Part shown: piece by piece, positions 32,808-42,800 of the stretch | How the letters are laid out: each line of letters starts with the position of its first letter | How positions within the stretch are numbered: the stretch's first letter is position 1 | Assembly: GCF_001593385.1 (NCBI RefSeq) | Contig: NZ_LUVZ01000003.1 | Coordinates: 1 to 64,000, forward strand | DNA length: 64,000 bases | Direction of reading: 5' to 3' | Source of the DNA: Chryseobacterium cucumeris | Lineage (GTDB): Bacteria > Bacteroidota > Bacteroidia > Flavobacteriales > Weeksellaceae | The notes under the pieces: model-generated | What the model was told of the DNA's origin: nothing | The model's input: the letters and a program-made list of their open reading frames with translations, nothing else | Database searches by the model: none | Program-made: the position numbers and the translations under genes

Positions 32808-33524
32808 TTATGATATTCTGAGGGGTATTGTGCTTCCCATCAATGGTTGAATATTTTTAAGATCCGGATGCTTCATCGTCTGTGGTATTGAAGATGCAGG
32901 ATCTGCAATAATCTCTACAGGCTTGTTCAGGATTGCTTTGGCGAAATATTTTAAACTTCCCGGCATTGCAGCAGAAAAAAGCAGGTTTTGTCTTCTATGA
33001 GAAACCAGATTTAATATTTTTTTTATATGATTAGCGAATCCCATATCAAGCATTTTATCGGCATCATCTAAAACAAACAGCTCAATTTTAGAAAGATCAA
33101 TATGTCTCTGATTTTCTACATCAAGCAATCCTCCGGGTGTTGCCACAAGAACATCTACTCTTTTTCTCAGTGCAGCAAGTTGGCTTCCAATGGAAACCCC
33201 TTCATAAATAGAAAGCAGAGATAATGGTAAATATTTACTGTAGATTTTAAAATTCTCTTCTATCTGTATTGCCAGTTCCTGAGTGGGTGTAAGTATTAAA
33301 GTTCTTATTTCTTTATGATCCGGAGTTTGTCTTTTCAGCAGCTGTAAAATAGGCATCGCAAATGCAGCTGTTTTTCCAGCACCTGCCTGTGCAGACACTA
33401 TAATATCTCTTCCTGCCAAAATATGCGGAATTGCAGAATACTGTATTTCAGTAGGCCTGGAATATCCGGCTTCTGTCACTGCACGGATAATAGGATTAAT
33501 TAGATTTAAATTTTTAAAATTCAT
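32808..33524 (-). CDS. DEAD-box protein with only the first RecA domain and altered motifs
   Basis: 238 residues, against about 370-450 for normal DEAD-box helicases. Present: Q motif region (AGYSRPTEIQ), motif I AQAGAGKT (45-52), Ia PTQELA (80-85, Arg to Gln), Ib TPGG (129-132, usually TPGR), II DDAD (153-156, usually DEAD), III SAA (184-186, usually SAT). The second RecA domain with motifs IV-VI is missing, and the tail after about 220 is unrelated. Unwinding activity is therefore unlikely. The frame is intact and precedes csp, so it may have a regulatory or RNA-binding role, or be a decaying paralogue. Confidence 0.85.
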   Translation of the reverse strand: MNFKNLNLINPIIRAVTEAGYSRPTEIQYSAIPHILAGRDIIVSAQAGAGKTAAFAMPILQLLKRQTPDHKEIRTLILTPTQELAIQIEENFKIYSKYLPLSLLSIYEGVSIGSQLAALRKRVDVLVATPGGLLDVENQRHIDLSKIELFVLDDADKMLDMGFANHIKKILNLVSHRRQNLLFSAAMPGSLKYFAKAILNKPVEIIADPASSIPQTMKHPDLKNIQPLMGSTIPLRIS

Positions 33525-33967
33525 TATAAATCCGGCATTCCCGGTATCTTAACACAAATCTGTTGATCAGAATTTGAATCGGTATATTATAATGACAAAC
33601 AAAAGAGTATTCTTTTCTGTTTATCTTTCTCTTGCTTCAGCTACAATAATATTTTTATCTATATTACGAATGGCCAGGCAATAACGTGTCGCTCTTATCT
33701 ACAATAGAACTTTATAATCTTTTATTTCCACTATGAAAACAAAGGCTATAAATTGGTAGCTGAAAAAGCAAAACTGAAAGAAAAAAGTGATTTTAAACTA
33801 TGACAGAATAGCAAAGGCAGTGACCTGTTTTTATAAATGTTCTGCAAACCTACAATAAAAAAAAAGAATACCACATTATTTAATTAACTGATTATCAAAA
33901 ATTTATTCGTACCTTCTGCAAATTAACCAAATTATTTGCTGACGCGGATGATTTTAAACTCCGGAAT
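33525..33967. other. Intergenic region upstream of the DEAD-box/csp unit
   Basis: 443 AT-rich bases between divergent genes. The minus strand shows CAGATTTG near 33557-33564, a near -7 box for the DEAD-box gene. A 30-codon plus-strand frame with a hydrophobic core (33592-33684) is visible but has no other support. The GT14 gene has no clear promoter here. Confidence 0.35.
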
Positions 33968-34915
33968 ATGCAAGCTTTTTCACCCATCCCCCAACCTTCT
34001 CCCAGAATATCAGAATCCCATTCCGGCCCACATGTAAGAATTGCTTATTTCATTATGATACATCATAAACCTGAAGTATTTAAAAGCATGTTTGAGAAAA
34101 TCTATACAAGGGATCAGTTTTATCTTATCCATATTGATAAAAAAGCGAAACAAGAGTTCATTGAAGAAATACAACTTTACATCGTTCATTTTCCCAATGT
34201 CTATATTCTGGACAGTATGAATATAGTTTCGGGAGGTTTCAACATCGTTCAGGCAGAATTGAACGCTATGGAATTTCTCCTGAATGTAAGCAAAGAATGG
34301 GATTATTTTATTAATCTGAGCGGTGAAGATTATCCATTGAAATCACAAAATATTATCCGTAAATTTCTTACGACCAATAAAGGCAGGAATTATCTTTTTT
34401 ATTATGATCAAAAGTTTTACAGACCCGACACGCTGAAAAGAATACAAAATCACTTTACAGAATTGGCTTATGTTATTTCATCTTTCATCTACAAAAGATC
34501 TTTTATGAAAGATGTGATTCCTTATATAGGTGGTAAATGGTTTATGTTTACAAGAGAAACCTGCTTATTTTTAACAAACAACAAAATGGTAATGGATTTT
34601 GAAGACTATTATCTTCATACTTTTTTACCTGCAGATTCATTTTTTCAGACTGTTCTTATGAATACATCTTTCAATGATATTATCGTCAATGATGATAAAA
34701 GAGCAGTACTTGAGACCTCCTTTTTTCAAAATACACAGAATACATTCAATTATATTCAATCATTAAAATCTGGTAATCAGCTTTTCATCAGAAAGGTTAA
34801 CAAAAAAACGGACGAAAGTATCAGAAAGTATATTGAAGAAAGCTACCTTACTCCCCTTCCTTATATAAATGAAGTAGAAAGAGAATTGAAAAGAAATAAC
34901 CGTCAAAACAACTGA
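33968..34915 (+). CDS. GT14 family glycosyltransferase (core-2/I-branching type)
   Basis: 315 residues. The N-terminal part has IAYFIMIHHKPEVFKSMFEK and FYLIHIDKKAK (nucleotide-sugar binding half), then the hallmark FINLSGEDYPLKSQ (about 115-128). This family transfers beta-GlcNAc or xylose in animals; bacterial members modify surface glycans with unknown acceptors. There is no signal or membrane anchor, so it acts in the cytoplasm. No other glycan genes are adjacent. Confidence 0.85.
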   Translation: MQAFSPIPQPSPRISESHSGPHVRIAYFIMIHHKPEVFKSMFEKIYTRDQFYLIHIDKKAKQEFIEEIQLYIVHFPNVYILDSMNIVSGGFNIVQAELNAMEFLLNVSKEWDYFINLSGEDYPLKSQNIIRKFLTTNKGRNYLFYYDQKFYRPDTLKRIQNHFTELAYVISSFIYKRSFMKDVIPYIGGKWFMFTRETCLFLTNNKMVMDFEDYYLHTFLPADSFFQTVLMNTSFNDIIVNDDKRAVLETSFFQNTQNTFNYIQSLKSGNQLFIRKVNKKTDESIRKYIEESYLTPLPYINEVERELKRNNRQNN

Positions 34916-34979
34916 TCTTTGCACTTCATCCTCAATATACTTAAGTCAGAAACTCTTTAATGTTTTTCTGCCAAATCAT

Positions 34980-34987
34980 TATATTTG
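34980..34987 (+). promoter_or_regulatory. -7 promoter box for the YcaQ-like gene
   Basis: TATATTTG lies 38 nt before the ATG at 35026. Confidence 0.6.
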
Positions 34988-35025
34988 GAGGAACATCATC
35001 AAACGTGTTTTATTCAAATTAAAAT

Positions 35026-36237
35026 ATGGAAAAGAAGCTGACACCGGAACACTTAAAACGGCTAACATTAGACAGTCAGGGATTAACACAAAATACACCA
35101 TTCGGAACCGGAAAAACTGCAGTTTTGAACGCTTTGGAACATCTCGGATATATACAGATTGATACATTATCTATAGTGGAGCGGGCTCATCACCATACGC
35201 TATGGACAAGAATCCCGGATTTTAAGACAGATAATCTGGAAGAACTGGTAGAGGACCGTAAAGTATTTGAGTATTGGTTTCATGCTGCTTCTTACCTTCC
35301 GATGCAGGATTTCCGATATGTTTTGCCTCAGATGCTGATGATTAAAAGAGGAGAATCCCGTTATTACAATGCTGATCCTAAAGTGATGAAGTATGTAGTA
35401 GATACCATCCGCAATGAAGGTCCTAAAAGAGCAAGAGATTTTGAGAATGAAAGCCATAAAGCAGGAAGCTGGTGGAATTGGAAACCTGCCAAGCTGGCTC
35501 TAGAGAGACTTTTCATGCAGGGAGATCTGATGATCAGCGGACGTTCCGGAATGCAGAAAACTTATGATCTGGCCGAAAGGGTTCTGCCATCTTCCACGAA
35601 TACCTCAGAACCTACTCCATTGGAGTTTGCAGAATATCTGGTAAAAACCAATCTGAGAGCCTATGGATTTACGACATTAAAACAAATCACTCACCTCAGA
35701 AAAGGAAATGCTTTAAAAACGAATGTCAATAAGGTTTTACAGATGATGCTTGAAGAAGATACAATATCAAAAGTGACCAGTGAAGGAGGATCTTCTGTTT
35801 TTGTTCAAAATGAAATACTGGAAAAAACATTTGATCAGGCAAGCTCCAGTGTATGGCTGTTGTCTCCGTTTGACAATTCCATTATTCATCGGGATAGAAT
35901 CAAACAGATTTTTGATTTTGATTTCCGTCTGGAATGCTATACTCCAAAAGAAAAAAGACAGTATGGTTATTTCTGTCTGCCTATCCTGTTTGGAGATCAG
36001 TTTATCGGAAGGGTTGACTGTAAAGCGCACAGAAAAGAAAAAAAACTGGAGCTTATTCATTTACATATTGAAAACAGTACTATTAATCTTGATTTATGGC
36101 TTAAGCCTTTCATAGAGACCTTAAAACGCTTTGCCATTTTCAATGGTTGTGAGTCTTTGGCTCTGACTCAAGTAAGTCCATCAAAATTGACCACTGTTAT
36201 CAAAAAAGAATTATCCAAAGTAATGTTTAAAAAGTAA
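35026..36237 (+). CDS. YcaQ/AlkX-type winged-helix DNA glycosylase
   Basis: 403 residues, full length for the HTH_42 family. The catalytic QxD motif is seen as QID at 44-46 (GYIQIDTLSIVERAHHHTLW), followed by WFHAASYLP, several winged helices (about 130-250) and a C-terminal domain. Known members open DNA interstrand crosslinks by base excision. It is a single gene with its own promoter and terminator. Confidence 0.85.
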   Translation: MEKKLTPEHLKRLTLDSQGLTQNTPFGTGKTAVLNALEHLGYIQIDTLSIVERAHHHTLWTRIPDFKTDNLEELVEDRKVFEYWFHAASYLPMQDFRYVLPQMLMIKRGESRYYNADPKVMKYVVDTIRNEGPKRARDFENESHKAGSWWNWKPAKLALERLFMQGDLMISGRSGMQKTYDLAERVLPSSTNTSEPTPLEFAEYLVKTNLRAYGFTTLKQITHLRKGNALKTNVNKVLQMMLEEDTISKVTSEGGSSVFVQNEILEKTFDQASSSVWLLSPFDNSIIHRDRIKQIFDFDFRLECYTPKEKRQYGYFCLPILFGDQFIGRVDCKAHRKEKKLELIHLHIENSTINLDLWLKPFIETLKRFAIFNGCESLALTQVSPSKLTTVIKKELSKVMFKK

Positions 36238-36256
36238 TGGAGAGCTATTAAAAAGA

Positions 36257-36292
36257 CAAATCGCACTATTGACTTCAATAATGCGATTTTAT
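36257..36292. terminator. Terminator between convergent genes
   Basis: AAATCGCA (36257-36264) pairs with TGCGATTT (36281-36288), with an inner ATTG/CAAT helix, then a T-rich stretch. Confidence 0.7.
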
Positions 36293-36310
36293 TTTCTAGA
36301 AAAACTCCGA

Positions 36311-37819
36311 TTAATTTAATTTCTGATTTGTTTTCTGAACAAAATCATTCCATTGCTGGTTCAAATAAGTTATTGCTTTCTTTTTTTCACCATCATTCAT
36401 AGAAGAATAATTAATGGAATTAAAAACCAGTTTTTTCAATGCTTTCACATTAAGTTCCCAATAGATCTGTGTTACCCAAAAATCATAGCTCAGACCTGTG
36501 TATCCATACACTGAAGGATCATCACTGTTAATGGAACATTGTACTCCGTTGCTCAATAAAACCCTTGCAGGATGGTTCCTTAAATCACTTACATATCCTA
36601 AGATCTGATTACTAAGTGGGCTTACTTCCACCAGCCTATCCTGTTTTCTGATCTGTTCCATCGTTTGGGGGAAATAGATCAGATTCAGTCCGTGACCAAT
36701 TCTTTTATTGTTGAGCAGCGCTACATCCAGAATATTTTTATTCAGGATAGAATTGCTTTCTCCGGCATGAAGGAAAAGAGGCAGTTCTACTCCGTATTTT
36801 TTATGAAGTCCGCTCATTTTGGCCCAGCTTTTCTCAAAAAAACTGATATGATGTCCCGCTGCTTCATCTGCCACAAGGTCAAAGCCTGAGATCATATCCG
36901 GAAATTCCTTCTTCATTTCAAATGCTGTTTCCAGCTGCTTCTCAATACTTTCATTATCTAAAAATTTAAAACTCGAATAGATCAGTTTAAGGGTGAACTG
37001 CGGATCTGACTGATGTACTTCTTTAAGAATATCCTGCAGATCTGTAATCGTCGTCTTCATAGGATATTTTCCATGTTGAAAATCATAAAGTTCATCAAAG
37101 ATATATCTGATTTCTACGTGCTGTACTTTGTCTTTTATCAAATCCTGAAATCCTTTCAGATAATATGCCTTAAAGAAAGGACGGTACGGAAGCAGCAGAC
37201 TGATGCGCTTAAAACGTTTTTCAAATTCAATCCAATAATCTGTGTAAGAGCAAAGATTGTCTCGTTTCAATGTAAGAAGGTCCTGCAGTTCTTTTTCAAA
37301 ACCAGTGGTTGAGGCCAGCTTTTTATCAAGGCTTACAAATCCTTCCGGAACTTTTCCTTTTTCAAAAAAAGCCAGCTGTCCGAAAATGTACTGATCATTA
37401 TCTTTCTGATCAAAAACATAGCATTCCTGATATTTTCTGGCAGTCGAAATAATCCATTTCACATCTGTAATTCCCCCACTGTGGGTATGCAACAGACCAC
37501 CCTTCGGCATGGTCTGAAGGATTTCAAACAGTTTGCTGCTTTCTATTAATGGTTTTAATTCATTAAAAGAACTGTTATATAAAGATATTTTCTTTGCTTC
37601 CGAATCACTGAGAAACTGTTTACGGATCTGGAAGAGTTTTTTATCCAAAGTCATTTCTGCATCGGACAATTTTATATCGGCATCAAATGCCATTGCTGCA
37701 TTTTCTTTCTCTGATAATGTCAGGTTCTGCTGGTATGCAGATTCTTCAGTTACTTTACCTTGCCCCCAAAATAAGGGTGCTGCAAAAAGTGATATATAAA
37801 TAAGGTATTTTTTCATCAT
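36311..37819 (-). CDS. Secreted adenosine deaminase of the ADGF type
   Basis: 502 residues with signal peptide (ends PLFWGQ, about 20). The start ATGATG leaves one extra Met possible. An N-terminal helical region (about 30-100) precedes the TIM-barrel deaminase: MPKGGLLHTHSGG with zinc His111 and His113, LFLHAGES (zinc His and catalytic Glu, about 350), RIGHGLNL, and SDDPSVYG near 430 (catalytic/zinc Asp). The MPKGG-LHxH motif with the N-terminal extension is typical of adenosine deaminase growth factor-like enzymes. It probably converts adenosine to inosine in the periplasm. Confidence 0.88.
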   Translation of the reverse strand: MMKKYLIYISLFAAPLFWGQGKVTEESAYQQNLTLSEKENAAMAFDADIKLSDAEMTLDKKLFQIRKQFLSDSEAKKISLYNSSFNELKPLIESSKLFEILQTMPKGGLLHTHSGGITDVKWIISTARKYQECYVFDQKDNDQYIFGQLAFFEKGKVPEGFVSLDKKLASTTGFEKELQDLLTLKRDNLCSYTDYWIEFEKRFKRISLLLPYRPFFKAYYLKGFQDLIKDKVQHVEIRYIFDELYDFQHGKYPMKTTITDLQDILKEVHQSDPQFTLKLIYSSFKFLDNESIEKQLETAFEMKKEFPDMISGFDLVADEAAGHHISFFEKSWAKMSGLHKKYGVELPLFLHAGESNSILNKNILDVALLNNKRIGHGLNLIYFPQTMEQIRKQDRLVEVSPLSNQILGYVSDLRNHPARVLLSNGVQCSINSDDPSVYGYTGLSYDFWVTQIYWELNVKALKKLVFNSINYSSMNDGEKKKAITYLNQQWNDFVQKTNQKLN

Positions 37820-38210
37820 ACTAAATATTGGAGGGGTTTGTACTGTCAGTTATGTTTTAACCGATAAAATAAAAGTAGCTTGTTATAGCAAAAATTGTGC
37901 AAAGTAAAGCTAATTCAAAGATAATATTATTTTTTTGAGCCTCCAGCTAGAAATATTATGCTTTAATTTTTTTGTTCATGCTCATATAAAAAATATAATC
38001 CTTTTGTAAATGGTTTAAGATGTTCCCTAAAGCACCTGTTATTTTTTTGCATAGACAAAATTGGAAATATTCATCAGAAGACTTCACTAAAACCTATTTT
38101 CTTATTAGCCAAAAAGGAAACATCATAAACAGATGTATTTTTTCAATGAAGCGGTCAAATTTTTAACACTTTTTTAATCTTTAGCCGTTGCACCTATTTT
38201 TAAGTTTAAT

Positions 38211-38218
38211 TACCTTTG
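38211..38218 (+). promoter_or_regulatory. -7 box just before the start of a secreted protein
   Basis: TACCTTTG ends 8 nt before the ATG at 38227, which suggests an extremely short or absent leader. It also excludes the TTG start of the longer frame (38188). The gap 37820-38210 shows no gene. Confidence 0.45.
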
Positions 38219-38226
38219 TCTCTGGA

Positions 38227-38682
38227 ATGCGGAAAAGATTTTATCAATATTTGTACAGTTTGTTATTTGCGTTGCTTACCGTTTTAGGATGGTACTATGG
38301 GCAAATTCAGCAGTATATTTCAACGGATATTTCTTCTGACCTTCATTTTACTACGGATCTTCTTGTTCATGAAAAAAAGAGCATCAAAGAATCTTTTGCA
38401 TTTCTTAAAAATGAGTCTAATGATGCCTACAATGTCAGCCATCCCCGCTACAATAAAATCAGAGCTAATCTTTCTGAAAACGACAATGAAAATGACGACA
38501 ACGTAGAGTCCTCCGGTTCTACAGAACTTATTGCTCTTTTCAAAGATGGCTTCTGGCATCTTATTTCAGGCTTTGTCACGACATTTCACAACAAACAAAT
38601 TGCTGTTTCACTTGCTCAATCAGAACATTTAAAGACCTTACATGATGATCTGTACCTTCAGTACAGGGTCATCCGACTGTGA
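38227..38682 (+). CDS. Exported protein of unknown function, 151 residues
   Basis: An N-terminal hydrophobic segment (YLYSLLFALLTVLGWYYG, about 8-25) acts as signal or anchor. The rest is acidic (LSENDNENDDNVESSGSTEL, about 82-101) with an aromatic segment (LFKDGFWHLISGFVTTFH). No family is recognised. It lies 105 nt before the RND efflux operon on the same strand, but no shared function is evident. Confidence 0.6.
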   Translation: MRKRFYQYLYSLLFALLTVLGWYYGQIQQYISTDISSDLHFTTDLLVHEKKSIKESFAFLKNESNDAYNVSHPRYNKIRANLSENDNENDDNVESSGSTELIALFKDGFWHLISGFVTTFHNKQIAVSLAQSEHLKTLHDDLYLQYRVIRL

Positions 38683-38787
38683 TTTTATACTAATTTTTTC
38701 GAAAACCTTATCTGCTTTCATGCTTTATTGTGAGAGCCGGTAACTCTATTTTTTCAATTATAAATTATTATAAAAACAATATTTATC

Positions 38788-39873
38788 ATGGTCAAGAAAA
38801 GTCTCATGTATATCAACTTGTGCCTTATTCTCTTGTTTGTAAGCTGTCAATCTGAAAAAAAGGAAAAAACAGAAGCAGCGTCATTCAACGTAACAAGCCC
38901 GCTTATTAAAGATACTTTAGTCAACAAAGATTATGTTGCACAGATCCGTTCTATCAATCATATTGAGCTTCGTGCCCAGGAAAAAGGATACATCCAGTCT
39001 ATTTATGTAGATGAAGGGCAGTTTGTTCAGAAAGGGCAGCTCATGTTCAAAATCATGCCTAATCTTTATGAATCTGATGTAAACCGTGCCAAAGCGGAAA
39101 CCAAATACGCAGAAATTGAATATCAGAATACCAAAAATCTTTCTGACAAAAACATTGTTGCCCCTCAGGAAATGGCTATGGCTAAAGCAAGGTATGAAAA
39201 AGCGCAGGCCGAACTTGCTTCAATGAATACCCATTTAAAATTTACCGAAATCCGTGCTCCTTTCAATGGAATTGTAGGAAAATTACACGTACGTAAAGGA
39301 AGTCTTGTAGATGAAGGTGAGCTTGTAACCGAGCTTTCCGACAACAGCAAAATGTGGGTATATTTCAATGTACCGGAAGCTGAATATCTTAATCAGATGG
39401 ATGCCAAAAAGGATAATAATCCAATGCATGTACGTTTAAGAATGGCCAATGGCAAAGAGTTTACACAAGATGGTATTGTACAAACCATAGAGTCTGATTT
39501 TGACAATGAAACCGGAAATATCGCTTACAGGGCTACTTTCCCAAATCCGAAAGGACTGTTGAGATACGGAGAAACCGGAAACATCGTTATCACCTCACCT
39601 TATGCCAATGCAATGATGATTCCACAGAAAGCGACTTTCGAAGAGCTGGAAAAGAAATATGTCTATGTGATTGGTAAAGATGGTAAAGTACATGCGAGAG
39701 AAATAAAAGTGGCTGCTGAATTACCCCATATTTATGTCGTCGCTTCAGGGCTTGGAAAGGATGACAGAATCCTTTTGGAAGGGCTTAGAATGGTTCAGGA
39801 AAACCAGAAGATCAGCTCAAAATACCAAAAGCCTGAAAAAGTAATGTCGAACCTGGATCTGTACGCCGAGTAA
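38788..39873 (+). CDS. RND efflux periplasmic adaptor (membrane fusion lipoprotein)
   Basis: 361 residues with a lipobox (LLFVSC, Cys at about 20). The order is biotinyl-lipoyl-like half (ELRAQEKGYIQSIYVDEGQF), short coiled-coil hairpin, second lipoyl half (EIRAPFNGIVGKLHVRKGSL, about 152-171), beta barrel and membrane-proximal domain (GKVHAREIKVAAELPHIYVV). It links the inner-membrane pump to the outer-membrane channel. It is the first gene of the three-gene efflux operon, 15 nt before the permease. Confidence 0.92.
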   Translation: MVKKSLMYINLCLILLFVSCQSEKKEKTEAASFNVTSPLIKDTLVNKDYVAQIRSINHIELRAQEKGYIQSIYVDEGQFVQKGQLMFKIMPNLYESDVNRAKAETKYAEIEYQNTKNLSDKNIVAPQEMAMAKARYEKAQAELASMNTHLKFTEIRAPFNGIVGKLHVRKGSLVDEGELVTELSDNSKMWVYFNVPEAEYLNQMDAKKDNNPMHVRLRMANGKEFTQDGIVQTIESDFDNETGNIAYRATFPNPKGLLRYGETGNIVITSPYANAMMIPQKATFEELEKKYVYVIGKDGKVHAREIKVAAELPHIYVVASGLGKDDRILLEGLRMVQENQKISSKYQKPEKVMSNLDLYAE

Positions 39874-39888
39874 CCCAAAAACAGCATT

Positions 39889-42800
39889 ATGTTTAAAAAA
39901 GTAATACACCGACCGGTTTTCGCCATTGTGATATCGGTTGTGATCCTGTTTATGGGAGGGATTGCTATGAAGCAGCTTCCTACTGAACAGTTTCCAAAAA
40001 TTGCCCCTACCACCGTAGCTGTTTCTATTGCTTATCCGGGAGCGAGTGCAGATGTATTGGTAAAATCATCTTTGATTACAATTGAAAATGCCATCAATGG
40101 AGTTCAGGGAATGCGTTATATCACCACCGATGCTACCAGTGCCGGGGAAGCTACGGTGAACGTTGTCTTTGATCCCGGAACCGATCCCAATGAAGCGGTA
40201 GTTCTGGTAAAAACCAGAGTGGATCAGGTAATGCCTTTATTACCGGAACTGGTACAGAAAGAAGGGGTTGTAGTAAACCCGATTCAGCCCAGTATGCTGA
40301 TGTACGTGAACCTTTACAGCACCAATAAAAGTATGGATGAAAAATTCCTGTACAACTACTCTATGGTGAATATCATCCCGGAAATTAACCGTATCCACGG
40401 AATTGCAAAATCTCAGATCCTGGGAAGCCGAAGATATGCCATGCGTATCTGGCTGAACCCTGACCGTATGCGTGCTTATGACATCTCTGTAGATGAGGTG
40501 ATGAAAGCTATCGGCGAACAAAGTATCATTGGACGCCCGGGGAGAATCGGACAAAGTTCCGGTATTGCAGCACAGTCACTGGAATATGTACTGACTTATA
40601 AAGGGCAATACAACAAACCGGAAGAATATGAAAATATTATCGTGCGTTCCAATGCCGAAGGAGAAAATGTAAAGCTAAAAGATATTGCCAAAGTAGAATT
40701 GGGAAGTGAATTCTTTGATATTTATTCCAATCTTGACGGACATCCTTCTGCTTCCATTGTATTGAAACAAAACTACGGAAGTAATGCCAATGACGTAATC
40801 AGAGATGTGAAAGCAAAACTGGCAGAAATGAAAGGGAACTTTCCTCCGGGAGTTGATTATAAAATCAGTTATGACGTTTCCCAATTCCTTGATGCTTCTA
40901 TCGAACAGGTAATGCATACGTTGAGAGATGCGTTTATCCTTGTGGCCATCGTGGTTTTCATTTTCCTTGGCGACTGGCGTTCTACTTTGATTCCTATTAT
41001 TGCCGTGCCGGTTTCTTTGATCGGAACATTCTTTGTGATCCAATTCTTTGGGTTAACCATCAACCTTGTTACTCTTTTTGCTTTGGTACTGGCCATCGGT
41101 ATTGTGGTTGATAACGCGATTGTAGTGATAGAAGCCGTTCACGCCAAAATGGAAGACAGTAATATTTCGCCTTATAAAGCGGTAAAAGAAGTGATGGGTG
41201 AAATTGCCGGAGCTATTATTGCCATTACAGCCGTGATGGTAGCCGTATTCATTCCTATTTCATTTATGACAGGTCCGGTGGGAACTTTCTATCGTCAGTT
41301 TTCTATTACCATGGCAAGCTCTATTGTGATTTCTGCGGTAGTAGCCCTTACTCTGACTCCGGTTTTAGCTGCAATGCTATTGAAAAACCATCATGGAAAG
41401 CCTAAGAAAGTCAATATTTTCACCAAAGCTTTAGACTCTTTTAACAGCGGGTTTGATAAAATAACAGGAAAATATGCTTCATTCCTTAGAAAAATCGTAA
41501 GCCGAAAGGTGGTAACATGGGGAATTCTGATTGCTTTCTGTGCCGGAATTGTGATGATCAATAAAGTACTTCCTGGCGGGTTTATCCCGAATGAAGACCA
41601 GGGAACTATCTATGCTATTATCCAGACTCCTCCGGGTTCTACCCTTGAACAGACGAATAAGGTTTCCAGAACATTGCAGAAAATCTGTATGGGTGTAGAC
41701 GGTGTGGAATCTGTATCATCACTGGCCGGATACGAAATCATGACGGAAGGCCGTGGTTCGAATGCAGGAACCTGTCTGATTAACCTTAAAAGCTGGAACG
41801 ACCGTGATCATTCTGTGAAGGAGATCATGGAAGAACTGGAAGAAAAATCAAAAGATCTTGGAGCTACCATTGAGTTCTTTGAACCACCAGCTGTACCGGG
41901 ATTCGGATCTTCGGGAGGTTTCTCTATGAGACTTCTGGATCTGAACAGAACGACAGATTATCAGGAATTTGATAAAGCCAATAAAGATTTCATCGCACAG
42001 CTTAAAAAGCGTAAGGAGCTTTCAGGAGTCTTCACCTTTTTTGCGGCTAATTATCCTCAGTATGAGCTGGTATTTGATAATAATGCAGCCATGCAGAAAG
42101 GAGTTTCTATCGGAAAAGCGATGGACAACCTCAACATTCTGATCGGTAGTACCTATGAACAGGGCTTTATCCGTTTCGGGCAGTTCTTCAAGGTGTATGT
42201 ACAGTCTTCTCCGGAATTCAGAAGACTTCCGACAGATATTATGAATCTGTATGTGAAAAATGACCGTGATGAAATGGTTCCTTATTCAGCATTTATGACG
42301 ATGAAAAAGACACAGGGACCTAATGAAATTACCCGCTATAACATGTACAATTCCGCTGCCATCCGTGGGCTTCCTGCTGCAGGATATACAACTGCTGATG
42401 CTATCCAGGCCATTAATGAAACGGCTGCCAAAACACTTCCTCACGGATATAAAGTGGCATGGGAAGGGTTGTCTTATGATGAGGCACAACGTGGTAATGA
42501 AGCGATCTATGTCTTCCTTGTTGTTTTGGTATTTGTGTATCTGGTTCTGGCGGCTCAGTATGAAAGTTTCCTGATTCCGTTTGCGGTACTTTGCTCTTTA
42601 CCGGTAGGAGTTTTCGGGTCTTTCTTATTATTAAAAGCAATGGGACTTGAAAATGACATCTATGCACAGGTAGGATTGATCATGATTATCGGATTACTGG
42701 GTAAAAACGCAGTACTTATTGTAGAATTTGCCGTGAAAAGGCGTCAGGCAGGAGATTCTATTCTCGAAGCTGCCGTAGAAGGCTCCAAAGCCCGTTTCAG

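Noticed and set aside
33592..33684. 30-codon frame with a hydrophobic core upstream of the GT14 gene
   Set aside because: No promoter box, no coupling and no repeat of the pattern elsewhere; length is within chance for AT-rich DNA.
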